The notes: generated by a model from the sequence alone, not told the origin. Shown: positions 1 to 5,733, counted from the stretch's first letter. The stretch: DNA of 6,276 nucleotides from Planctomycetota bacterium (GCA_021778575.1 JAJYCH010000299.1:1-6276), one strand, 5' to 3'. Made by a program: numbers and translations.

Positions 1-53
1 AGGCCAACGCCGTGGCCGAAGGAAACAACATGCTCGTCAACGCCAAAGCATAA
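1..53 (+). CDS. C-terminal end of an unidentified protein (5' truncated)
   Basis: One frame entering from the left edge (first whole codon at 3) reads ANAVAEGNNMLVNAKA and stops at the TAA at 51-53. Third positions are mostly C or G, like the genuine genes in this window, and an inverted repeat follows the stop, as expected at a gene end. Sixteen residues are too few to assign a family, and no function is proposed. The other two plus-strand frames are also open here, so the frame choice rests on codon bias and the position of the hairpin. The gene converges on the minus-strand DoxX-like gene. Confidence 0.45.
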   Translation, partial: ANAVAEGNNMLVNAKA

Positions 54-59
54 ACAATT

Positions 60-103
60 CGGTTCATGGCCACGGTCCATGCTGACCCGCTGGCCATGAA
101 CCG
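60..103. terminator. 13-bp perfect inverted repeat between convergent genes, possible terminator
   Basis: The arms CGGTTCATGGCCA (60-72) and TGGCCATGAACCG (91-103) are exact reverse complements around an 18-nt loop. The element lies between the plus-strand stop at 53 and the minus-strand stop at 112, so it could end transcription from both sides. There is no true T-run. On the minus strand the stem is followed by AATTGTTT, which is mildly T-rich; on the plus strand it is followed by GC-rich sequence. The long loop and missing U-tract weaken the terminator reading. An mRNA 3'-end stabiliser or a protein-binding palindrome is also possible. Confidence 0.5.
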
Positions 104-111
104 TTCCGGGA

Positions 112-514
112 TCACCGACCGAGAAGCCCGAGAATCTGCGAGCGTCGCCCCCAGGCGATCACGCTCACCATCACCAGGAACACCAGAGGCGCCACCGGAG
201 AACCCCCCAGCACGGCCAGGTGCGCCACGGTGGCGCCAATCATCACCGGGATCAGCGACAACGCCCCCAGCCCCGACAGCCGAGGCACCAGCAGCACGAT
301 CCCGGCGAGAAGTTCCCAACCCCCCCGTCAGGTAGCGAAACCACTGGCCGAGGCCGATCACCTCGAACTCCTTGACCATCATCTCAACCCCGGCCAGCTT
401 CGCCCCGCCGGCGCCGATCATCGGCAACGCCACCAGCACCTGAAGCACCCAGAGCCCGATGTTCCAGCCCTTCGAGACCGGCTTCACTCCCGCTTCCGTG
501 ACGATCGTCGACAT
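112..514 (-). pseudogene. DoxX-like small membrane protein gene, frameshifted in a G7 run
   Basis: Translation from the ATG at 514 begins MSTIVTEAGVKPVSKGW and continues through a first membrane segment (about residues 18-38) to RYLTGG. There a run of seven G (C7 on the plus strand, 320-326) shifts the frame. Removing one G joins this to WELLAGIVLLVPRLSGLG and on to a C-terminus SQILGLLGR with a stop at 112. The repaired product is 133 residues with about four hydrophobic segments (near 18-38, 66-78, 82-100 and 106-122). Size and pattern, including the G-x-x-E-L-x-x-G-I motif, fit DoxX-like family proteins, whose biochemical role is mostly unknown; some DoxX members are linked to thiol or oxidative stress. 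As written, the upstream frame stays open to the window edge, so no early stop ends the aberrant protein. The gene follows marR by 70 bp on the same strand. The family call is from pattern recognition. Whether the shift is real, an assembly error or a switch is unresolved. Confidence 0.75.
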
Positions 515-526
515 CGAAAATCTCCT
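515..526 (-). promoter_or_regulatory. Ribosome binding site of the DoxX-like gene
   Basis: On the minus strand AGGAGA (526-521) precedes the ATG at 514 with about 7 nt between AGGAG and the start. This is the best-placed Shine-Dalgarno sequence in the window. It fixes the start of the DoxX-like gene, although that frame is later broken. It suggests the gene was under selection for translation until recently or still is. Confidence 0.7.
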
Positions 527-542
527 GTTTGAGAAGCACCAA

Positions 543-564
543 AATCGTTCACTTGTGAACGATT
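543..564. promoter_or_regulatory. Perfect 10-bp palindrome upstream of the DoxX-like gene, probable operator
   Basis: The arms AATCGTTCAC (543-552) and GTGAACGATT (555-564) are exact reverse complements separated by TT. The site sits in the 70-bp gap between the marR stop and the DoxX-like ATG, 29 bp ahead of that ATG. Dyads of this size bound by dimeric winged-helix proteins are typical MarR-family operators, so the neighbouring MarR protein is the obvious candidate ligand. The sequence differs from the palindrome upstream of marR itself, although both carry GTT...AAC half-sites. In marR mRNA it could also fold into a hairpin followed by UUUU-rich sequence, so an attenuator is the main alternative. 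Confidence 0.6.
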
Positions 565-584
565 GGCCCAAAAAAGGCGTACGA

Positions 585-1061
585 TCAGCCTTCCGGGTCG
601 AGCTTGCCGAGCAGTTCGTACAAGGTTCGGACCTCCTGCTCGTTGAGCCGGCCGAGGGTTTCCTCGACCAGCGCCTTGTGGTCGGGAAAGGTCTGGGCGA
701 CCTGTCGGCGGCCTTCGTCGGTGAGATAGAGACGGTTGGCCCGGCGGTCGTCGGGATCGGCCCGACGCTCGACCCAGCCGGCGGTTTCCATCCGATCGAT
801 CAGGCCGCAAACATTTCCCTTGGTGACCAGGAGCCGCTTCGCCAGCTCCTGCTGGGTGATCCCTTCCTCGATCCGCAAAGTCATCAAGACATCAAACTGA
901 GCCTGCGAAACCCCGCGAGTCGCGAAGATCTGCTCGATCCGGCGGCCCACCCGGTCGTGGAACCGGATGAACCGGGCCCAGGTCCGGATCGGTAGCTCGT
1001 CCGCTCCCACCAGAACGGTCAGCTTCGGAAATTCAGGCGGTTTGCGATCGGTCCGGCTCAT
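585..1061 (-). CDS. MarR-family winged helix-turn-helix transcriptional regulator
   Basis: This 158-residue protein has the usual MarR length and layout. A helical dimerisation segment (about 25-50) is followed by the winged helix (about 52-117) and C-terminal dimerisation helices (about 120-155). The recognition helix includes VTKGNVCGLIDRMETAGWVERR, in which a cysteine (residue 85) replaces the common serine. The wing reads RRADPDDRRANRLYLTDEG, the family hallmark with its DxRxxR-type core. Such proteins act as cytoplasmic dimers that repress nearby genes until a small ligand or oxidant releases them. I chose the ATG at 1061 (MSRTDRK) over an in-frame TTG at 1097, because the longer form would place the operator and promoter inside the coding region; the TTG also forms part of a -35-like box. 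No Shine-Dalgarno sequence precedes the ATG. The likely targets are marR itself and the DoxX-like gene immediately downstream. The inducer cannot be read from the sequence. Confidence 0.92.
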   Translation of the reverse strand: MSRTDRKPPEFPKLTVLVGADELPIRTWARFIRFHDRVGRRIEQIFATRGVSQAQFDVLMTLRIEEGITQQELAKRLLVTKGNVCGLIDRMETAGWVERRADPDDRRANRLYLTDEGRRQVAQTFPDHKALVEETLGRLNEQEVRTLYELLGKLDPEG

Positions 1062-1066
1062 TGGTT

Positions 1067-1083
1067 TAGTTGTATACCAACTA
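1067..1083. promoter_or_regulatory. Palindromic operator at the marR promoter
   Basis: On the minus strand TAGTTGGTATACAACTA has perfect 6-bp arms (TAGTTG and CAACTA) around a 5-nt centre, and ends 6 nt before the marR ATG. It overlaps the -10-like hexamer of the predicted marR promoter, which fits steric autorepression by MarR. It lies 86 bp from the start of the divergent xylanase gene and could also influence that gene. Binding is inferred from symmetry and position. Confidence 0.6.
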
Positions 1084-1097
1084 CGAGGGTTCGTCAA
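1069..1097 (-). promoter_or_regulatory. Sigma-70-like marR promoter, predicted leaderless transcript
   Basis: On the minus strand TTGACG (1097-1092) and TACAAC (1074-1069) are separated by 17 bp, matching the housekeeping consensus at 5/6 and 4/6 positions. The alternative TATACA with a 15-bp spacer is less well spaced. Transcription would begin about 7 nt past the -10 box, at or within 1-2 nt of the marR ATG (1061), implying a leaderless mRNA and explaining the missing Shine-Dalgarno sequence. This is a consensus match only. Confidence 0.4.
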
Positions 1098-1169
1098 TCG
1101 CGATTTTTCGGTATGATGGGAAGCTCCGACCCAGATTGACCACGACCGACGATCGCGGGACCTTCACTG

Positions 1170-2300
1170 ATGAAAATGCCATTCAAATTTGCCTTGATCA
1201 TGCTTGGCTGCGGACTCTTGACCGCTCCGACTCGCGCTGGTGAGCCGGTCCGTCCGCCCGAATCTCAGACCTTGCAGGGAAAATTCGGCGCGAAGTTCGT
1301 GATCGGCGTGGCGCTTGGCGGGCAGTTGCCGGACGACTATTCCAGGGATGAACAGAAGCTGATCATCGATCAGTTCGGCAGCCTGACGCCCGAGAACTGC
1401 ATGAAGATGACGGAGATCCAGCCCCGGGAAGGCCAGTTCAACTTCACGCAGGCCGACGCTCTGGTGGCGTTCGCGGAGGCTCACAAGATGAAGGTCGTGG
1501 GTCACACGCTGGTCTGGGCGAAGGACGAGCGGACTCCGGCCTGGGTTTTTCTCGATGGCGACAAGCCCGCCTCGCGCGAGCTGGTTCTCCAGCGGATGCG
1601 GACGCACATCCAGACGGTGGTCGGCCGCTACAAGGGGAAGATCGCTTCATGGGACGTGGTGAACGAGGCTCTCGACGATAATGAGCCTTACCTCCGCTCG
1701 TCGAACTGGCTGAAGATCGTCGGTCCCGAGTTCATCACCCGGGCCTTCGAGTATGCCCACGAGGCCGACCCCGACGCGCTCCTGGTTTACAACGATTACA
1801 ACGTCGAACTGGCCGGCAAGCGAGAAAAGCTGATCCGTCTGATCCGCGAGCTTCGCGATCAGAAGATTTCGCTCCAGGCGATCGGCATCCAGGGACACTG
1901 GGAAGTCGATCATGTTCCCATGAAAGAGATTGCCGGTTTACTGACCGTGATGAAAGAGCTGAACCTCAAGATCATGGTCTCGGAACTCGACCTGGGGGTG
2001 GTTCCTCGGGGCCGCTGGTGGGCTGAGGGGGGAAAATTCCGCGACGAGATCGCCAAAACCAACCCCCTGGCCGGAGTCTGCCCGCCGGAACTGCTCGACC
2101 GCCAGGCCCGGCAATACGCCGATCTGTTCCGCCTCTTCCGCGACCATTCCGACACGATCAGCCGGGTGACCTTCTGGGACCTCCACGACGGCCGGTCGTG
2201 GCTGAACACCTTCCCCTGGAATCACGACGAATATCCCCTCCTGTTCGACCGCGACGGCAAGCCGAAGCCGGCCTTCGTCGCGGTGATGGGGATTGAATAA
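1170..2300 (+). CDS. Secreted GH10 endo-1,4-beta-xylanase
   Basis: A 376-residue glycoside hydrolase family 10 enzyme, which cleaves internal beta-1,4 bonds of xylan with retention of configuration. The N-terminus MKMPFKFALIMLGCGLL is a signal peptide, with a likely signal peptidase I site after TRA (residue 23), so the enzyme acts in the periplasm or outside. The rest is one (beta/alpha)8 catalytic domain. GH10 landmarks appear in order: TPENCMKM (73-80), GHTLVW (111-116), WDVVNEAL (161-168) with acid/base Glu166, YNDYN (207-211), GIQGHW (239-244), SELD (271-274) with nucleophile Glu272, and TFWDLHDGRSW (334-344). All key residues are present, so it should be active. No carbohydrate-binding module or sorting tail is seen. 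A weak lipobox-like MLGC at 11-14 lies very near the N-terminus and is less likely than a Sec cleavage site. No strong Shine-Dalgarno sequence precedes the ATG. The gene stands alone, divergent from marR, with no transporter or other hydrolase adjacent. Confidence 0.95.
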   Translation: MKMPFKFALIMLGCGLLTAPTRAGEPVRPPESQTLQGKFGAKFVIGVALGGQLPDDYSRDEQKLIIDQFGSLTPENCMKMTEIQPREGQFNFTQADALVAFAEAHKMKVVGHTLVWAKDERTPAWVFLDGDKPASRELVLQRMRTHIQTVVGRYKGKIASWDVVNEALDDNEPYLRSSNWLKIVGPEFITRAFEYAHEADPDALLVYNDYNVELAGKREKLIRLIRELRDQKISLQAIGIQGHWEVDHVPMKEIAGLLTVMKELNLKIMVSELDLGVVPRGRWWAEGGKFRDEIAKTNPLAGVCPPELLDRQARQYADLFRLFRDHSDTISRVTFWDLHDGRSWLNTFPWNHDEYPLLFDRDGKPKPAFVAVMGIE

Positions 2301-2314
2301 ACGTATTAGAGCAA

Positions 2315-2337
2315 GATGGCGGGCGGAGCCCACCATC
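2315..2337. terminator. Hairpin between convergent xylanase and sigma genes
   Basis: GATGG (2315-2319) pairs with CCATC (2333-2337) and GGGC (2321-2324) with GCCC (2328-2331), around a GGA loop with one C/A mismatch. The element occupies most of the 39-bp gap between the xylanase stop (2300) and the sigma stop (2340), the expected place for a shared bidirectional terminator. No run of T follows on either strand, so efficiency by the intrinsic mechanism is doubtful. Confidence 0.45.
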
Positions 2338-2339
2338 CC

Positions 2340-4199
2340 TTAATTCCCCGCCGGTCCGGCATCGAGCCGCTTGAGGATCAGGTCCAGCTTCCGCTCGATG
2401 TCGCCGATCCGGCTCTCGAACTCGGCGGCCGGGTGCCCTGTTCCGGCTGGTTTCTGGCTGGCCTGCCAGCGAAGGTATTGCGACTGGACATTCGCGGGAA
2501 GTTTCATCACCAGTTCGCGGAGTTCCCGTTCGGCTTCCACGAGTGCTTTTGTCATCTTCTCAAAATTCGTATTTGCCTCGACGATTTCCTTCTCGGCATC
2601 GCTCACGTGCCAACCGAATGCTGCCTCGTATTCCTTGTCACTCATGCCGAATCGCTTCGTCTTCGCATCGATGGCCGCTTTTTTCTTGACATCAAGGAGT
2701 GATTCCTTGGCCGCGAAGACCCGGCGCTTCGCGAACTCGAAATCTGACCAGATCATTTCAAGCTTCAAGCTGGTGGTTATCGCCTGATCGAGTCGGTCCG
2801 ACGCAGCGGCCGGGTTCTGCTCCGGTTCGGCGGGAACCGGTTTGGCCTGGGCCGCCGGCTCTTGCAATTCGTCTGGTTCTTGCAATTCCTTGAGCTGCCG
2901 CTGCTTCTCTTTCAGCTCGCGACTCTTTGCCAGATAGGCCGCGCGATTGTTCTTGAGGTTGAATTCGACCGTGTCGAGTTGATCCCGGAGCTGTTTCTTC
3001 TGGATGTCCAGTTGCTCAGCCGCCGTGCGGTTGGGAGCATTGGCGTAGATCATCACGTCCGGGTGGGGTCCGTTCAGATTGTCGAGCTCGGACTGGATGC
3101 GGATTCGTTCCGAATCGCCATTGATCACATAAAACTTCACCCCGTCAACTTCCTTTTGCAGCAGCTCGATATCCAGTTGCAGCGCCTCGATCCGGTCGGC
3201 CCGGTCGTCGGTCGCGACCGCCGCCGCTGCGGCCCTGGGAGGTTCAACTGGGGCTTTTTCCGGGGCCGGGGCGATGACGGGAACCGGGTCGGACTTTTGT
3301 TCGGGCGACTCCGTTTTCTGGCGGGCGTAACCCGTGGCCCCGGCGGCGAGGGCTCCGATCGAGGTCAGCACGATCGCGGCGATCTTGATCCGTGACATCA
3401 GTAAACTCCCCATTCCTAGCTGGACCAGCGTGGCCACCGAGGCCGACGAGGCCCCGGCGGTCGTCAGTTTTCCCGAAGCGTGACGGAGCCCGGCGCGGGC
3501 CGTCGCCCGGACCAGGGCCGCCGGGATCGCCTGAGCTTCGCGGACCGTCAGCGCGGCGACGATCCCTCCCAGGGTCGGCGCGAACCCCCGGCGTGTCAGG
3601 CGAGTTCTCAGCTTGTCCTTCGCCTGGCGGACCCGCGTCTTCACCGTGCCCACCGGCCAGCCCAGGCGAGTCGCGGCCTCTTCATGGGTCAGTCCGTCGA
3701 GCAGGCAAAGCATCAGCGGTGTCCGGTATTTCTCGGGCAGGTCGCTCACTTCCTCGCGAACCACCGGAACCAGTTCATCGGTCTCTCGATCGGGCCAGAA
3801 TTCGACGCTCGACCGGCTGGCGGCGCGTTCGCGGGCCCGACGGATGGCCGAGGCGCGTCGGGCGCACGACGCGACCCGACGGGCCACGCCTTGCAGCCAG
3901 TTCTCGGCCGAGTCGCGATCGCGAATCGAACCGGCCTTGCGGGCGAGGATCAAGAACGTGGCCTGGAACGCATCTTGCGCGTCGTGCTCGTCGCCCAGCC
4001 GGCTCCGGCAAACGCGGAGGACCATCGGCCCATGCCGCTCGACGAGGGCTCCGAACGCGATCTCCGCCGCCTCGGCCCCGACCGTCCGTCGAGCGAGGAA
4101 CCGGTCGAGAAGTTCGCCGTCGGACATTCCGGCGACGGTTCCCACCTCGAACAGCAGGCGGAACGAGCCCGCGAACGGATCGCGTCGCGACATTTTCAA
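2340..4199 (-). CDS. ECF RNA polymerase sigma factor with membrane segment and coiled-coil C-terminal extension
   Basis: This 619-residue protein carries a complete sigma-70-type ECF module at its N-terminus. Region 2 (about 28-125) includes DAQDAFQATFLILARKAGSI, the core- and -10-binding helices. Region 4 (about 148-203) includes LPEKYRTPLMLCLLDGLTHEEAATRLGWPVGTVKTRVRQAKDKLR, cited here as 154-198, with the -35 helix-turn-helix. Ordinary ECF factors end near residue 200. Here an Ala/Gly-rich linker leads to a hydrophobic stretch (about 271-291, IKIAAIVLTSIGALAAGATGY) that looks like one membrane helix, then a Pro/Ala-rich spacer (about 302-330) and two charged helical, probably coiled-coil stretches (about 331-445 and 535-613). 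The inferred topology is DNA-binding domain inside and coiled coil outside, which could sense envelope state without a separate anti-sigma factor. The opening GTVAGMSDGELLDRF is typical of planctomycete ECF groups. The start is TTG 4199, placed 8 nt after GGGGAGGG; an ATG two codons later (4193) is the alternative. Confidence 0.9.
   Translation of the reverse strand: MKMSRRDPFAGSFRLLFEVGTVAGMSDGELLDRFLARRTVGAEAAEIAFGALVERHGPMVLRVCRSRLGDEHDAQDAFQATFLILARKAGSIRDRDSAENWLQGVARRVASCARRASAIRRARERAASRSSVEFWPDRETDELVPVVREEVSDLPEKYRTPLMLCLLDGLTHEEAATRLGWPVGTVKTRVRQAKDKLRTRLTRRGFAPTLGGIVAALTVREAQAIPAALVRATARAGLRHASGKLTTAGASSASVATLVQLGMGSLLMSRIKIAAIVLTSIGALAAGATGYARQKTESPEQKSDPVPVIAPAPEKAPVEPPRAAAAAVATDDRADRIEALQLDIELLQKEVDGVKFYVINGDSERIRIQSELDNLNGPHPDVMIYANAPNRTAAEQLDIQKKQLRDQLDTVEFNLKNNRAAYLAKSRELKEKQRQLKELQEPDELQEPAAQAKPVPAEPEQNPAAASDRLDQAITTSLKLEMIWSDFEFAKRRVFAAKESLLDVKKKAAIDAKTKRFGMSDKEYEAAFGWHVSDAEKEIVEANTNFEKMTKALVEAERELRELVMKLPANVQSQYLRWQASQKPAGTGHPAAEFESRIGDIERKLDLILKRLDAGPAGN
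2860..2895. repeat. 18-bp imperfect tandem duplication inside the sigma gene
   Basis: TCTTGCAATTC occurs at 2860-2870 and again at 2878-2888, exactly 18 bp apart. In the protein this gives ELQEPD followed by ELQEPA at about residues 438-449, directly after the first coiled-coil stretch. The in-frame six-codon period points to a small slippage duplication tolerated in a flexible linker. Confidence 0.6.
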
Positions 4200-4220
4200 C
4201 GGTCAAACCCTCCCCGAGGG
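4200..4220 (-). promoter_or_regulatory. Shine-Dalgarno of the sigma gene within a small hairpin
   Basis: On the minus strand GGGGAGGG (4215-4208) is followed after 8 nt by the TTG at 4199, or after 14 nt by the ATG at 4193, which favours the TTG start. The same bases form one side of a 5-bp GC-rich stem: CCCTC (4220-4216) pairs with GAGGG (4212-4208) around a GGG loop. The hairpin would mask the ribosome site. Its regulatory meaning is speculative given the short stem. Confidence 0.45.
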
Positions 4221-4301
4221 ATCGGCTTCGGCTTCTGATTCGCGGTTTTCCTCCTGGAGTGGTTCGAGGGGCTCCGCTGGATTCAGAATTCGGGCCGATT
4301 C

Positions 4302-4316
4302 CGCGAAAAGTTCGCG
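4302..4316 (-). other. Short hairpin immediately after the transglutaminase-like stop
   Basis: CGCGAA and TTCGCG are perfect 6-bp arms around a 3-nt loop, directly abutting the TGA at 4319-4317. No T-run follows on the minus strand, so it is at best a weak terminator or an mRNA end stabiliser. Read-through into the sigma gene, 117 bp away, therefore seems possible. Confidence 0.35.
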
Positions 4317-5519
4317 TCAACGTCCCTTCTTTGACGTTTTCGCGGCCGATTTCTTGGAAGTATTTTTCGGGCTCGCGCCGGGATTGGTAGGTCCGGACTG
4401 GGTGTTGAGCCGCTCGATGACGTCGGTGAGGTTGAGTTCCTCGACCGTCACGGTCACGTCCACCTTGATCGAGTTTCCGTCGAAGTTCCCGCCGCCGATC
4501 ATCCACAAGGCGGGGTCCATCAACCACTCGTGGGTCTTGGTGCCGAAGTAGGTGTCGAGGATGATGTCGGTATCGAGGTGGTGCGTGAGGAATTCGGCGT
4601 TGTCGTTGCCGAAGAATTCAAGCCCCTCGGTCTTCCGTCCCGACCGGATCGCGCCGGCGGGGTCGGCGGGCACCCAGCCGAGACCGGTCACGTAGAATTC
4701 GGTCCGGGCGTGCGGCCAGGTCGCCTTGGTGGGCTTGCCGTTCATCAGGACCATCCGGCCGGCAAGGACCCGGGTCGGAATTCCGTTGGCACGCAGGGCG
4801 GCGACGAAGACGGCGGTCAGGCCGGCGAAATCCGACTTGCCCAGCTCGCAGACCTTCGAGGCCAGATGCGGGACGTCCGCCCCTTCATAATGGGTGAACC
4901 CGTGCCGGACCGCCAGGAAAGCCTTGCGGGCGAAATCAACCTCGTTCTCGGCGGGCTCGCGACGGAGTTGGTTCTCGGTCAGCCACGCCTTGAACCTGGG
5001 AGTGTTGAAGTCGAACTGATGGCCGCTGGCCAGCCAGAATCGGCGGCTCCGGGCATCGAGCGAGGCAACGGCGGTCGGCGGCGGATCGCCTGGTTCGAGC
5101 GGTTCGAGCCGGCGTTCGAGAAGCGTCGCCTCGTAATCGGCCCGAGCCTTGACGCCACGCCGCCATTGCTCGCCAAGCGACGGAATCCGCGTCAAGATCA
5201 TCGGCCGGGTCGCGTCGCTGAGCTCGCGAATCAATTTACCTTGAGGAACCAGGGTCGTCCGGGTTTCGACCTGACCCGGCAGTTCCGGGATCGGGCTGAC
5301 GAAGACGCTCCACTCGTCCGCCAGAAGATTCGGGGCCTTCATCTCGACCGTCAAAGCGGCCTTGATCCGCCTGGCCGATTTCGGCACCAACCGATAGCCG
5401 GGCCCGGCCCGACCCTCGGCCGGTTTGTCGGCCTGGGCTCGAACGGTCGCCGCCAGGCCCAGCCAGGCCACGGATACGAGAACCATCCCGACACGCCAGC
5501 GAAGCGATTGGCCAATCAT
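4317..5519 (-). CDS. Exported transglutaminase-like domain protein, probable catalytic Cys missing
   Basis: The 400-residue product has a signal peptide (RWRVGMVLVSVAWLGLAATVRA, likely cleaved after Ala28) and is probably periplasmic. The middle lacks motifs I recognise. Residues about 192-290 resemble the transglutaminase/protease-like core: GKSDFAGLTAVFVAALRANG followed by IPTRVLAGRMV, then PHARTEFYVTGLGWVPADPAG. The His (270) and Asp (286) of the usual Cys-His-Asp triad are visible. The usual nucleophile motif is C-x-D-F-A; here the position two before Asp230 is Lys228, and the only nearby Cys (224) is four residues earlier. The protein may be non-catalytic, a binding version of the fold, or it may use a shifted residue. 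The C-terminal 17 residues are Lys/Ser-rich. The start is ATG 5519; an in-frame GTG at 5528 adds three residues, and neither has a clear Shine-Dalgarno sequence. The sigma gene follows on the same strand; the upstream gene is insulated by a terminator. Confidence 0.8.
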   Translation of the reverse strand: MIGQSLRWRVGMVLVSVAWLGLAATVRAQADKPAEGRAGPGYRLVPKSARRIKAALTVEMKAPNLLADEWSVFVSPIPELPGQVETRTTLVPQGKLIRELSDATRPMILTRIPSLGEQWRRGVKARADYEATLLERRLEPLEPGDPPPTAVASLDARSRRFWLASGHQFDFNTPRFKAWLTENQLRREPAENEVDFARKAFLAVRHGFTHYEGADVPHLASKVCELGKSDFAGLTAVFVAALRANGIPTRVLAGRMVLMNGKPTKATWPHARTEFYVTGLGWVPADPAGAIRSGRKTEGLEFFGNDNAEFLTHHLDTDIILDTYFGTKTHEWLMDPALWMIGGGNFDGNSIKVDVTVTVEELNLTDVIERLNTQSGPTNPGASPKNTSKKSAAKTSKKGR

Positions 5520-5648
5520 GGTGGTCACGCCTGAAGGTCAGACTTGCCGAGCAGAGCCCGATCGCACGAACGCCAGGACCAATCGTTTCAGAGCCGACCT
5601 CCGCTTGCAATCAGATTTTACTCATCCACCCGGGCAAAGATCCGGACG

Positions 5649-5690
5649 AAAAAAGCGGAGGCACCGACTCGTTTTCGGGTCGGTGCCTCC
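5649..5690 (-). terminator. Strong intrinsic terminator of the upstream minus-strand gene
   Basis: GGAGGCACCGAC (5657-5668) and GTCGGTGCCTCC (5679-5690) are perfect 12-bp arms, extended inward by a G-T and two G-C pairs to a four-base loop, giving a 15-bp stem. On the minus strand the stem is followed by GCTTTTTTC (six T at 5654-5649), the classic Rho-independent layout. It lies 43 bp past the stop at 5734, so it ends transcription of the right-edge gene and separates it from the transglutaminase-like gene. Confidence 0.9.
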
Positions 5691-5733
5691 ATCAAGGGGG
5701 GGAGGAACGATCAATCGATCGCTCTGAGAGGGC

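Noticed and set aside
459..995. 178-codon plus-strand frame opposite marR
   Set aside because: The minus strand encodes a textbook MarR winged helix and the plus frame shows no family features.
1112..1117. TATGAT as a -10 box for the xylanase gene
   Set aside because: The hexamer matches 5/6 positions, but no acceptable -35 box lies 16-18 bp upstream, so the promoter is not supported.
1203..1214. Lipobox making the xylanase a lipoprotein
   Set aside because: MLGC lies at residues 11-14 with a poor -3/-2 context, and a good signal peptidase I site exists after residue 23.
3392..4551. Long plus-strand open frames (up to 332 codons) opposite the sigma gene and the 3' end of the transglutaminase-like gene
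   Set aside because: They lie antisense to well-supported genes and are rich in Arg, Pro and Ser, as expected from GC-rich shadow frames. They have no recognisable motifs.
4530..5534. 334-codon plus-strand frame opposite the transglutaminase-like gene
   Set aside because: It is complementary to a gene with a signal peptide and family motifs. Its Gly/Arg/Pro-heavy composition and lack of domains indicate a shadow frame.
5605..5621. TAAAAT on the minus strand as a promoter for the transglutaminase-like gene
   Set aside because: It has a good -10 match, but the candidate TTGCCC is only 11 bp away and no -35 box exists at normal spacing.
5655..5690. Repeat arms read as a CRISPR or transposon end
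   Set aside because: There is one copy only, immediately after a gene end, with a T-run on the minus strand; a terminator explains it fully.
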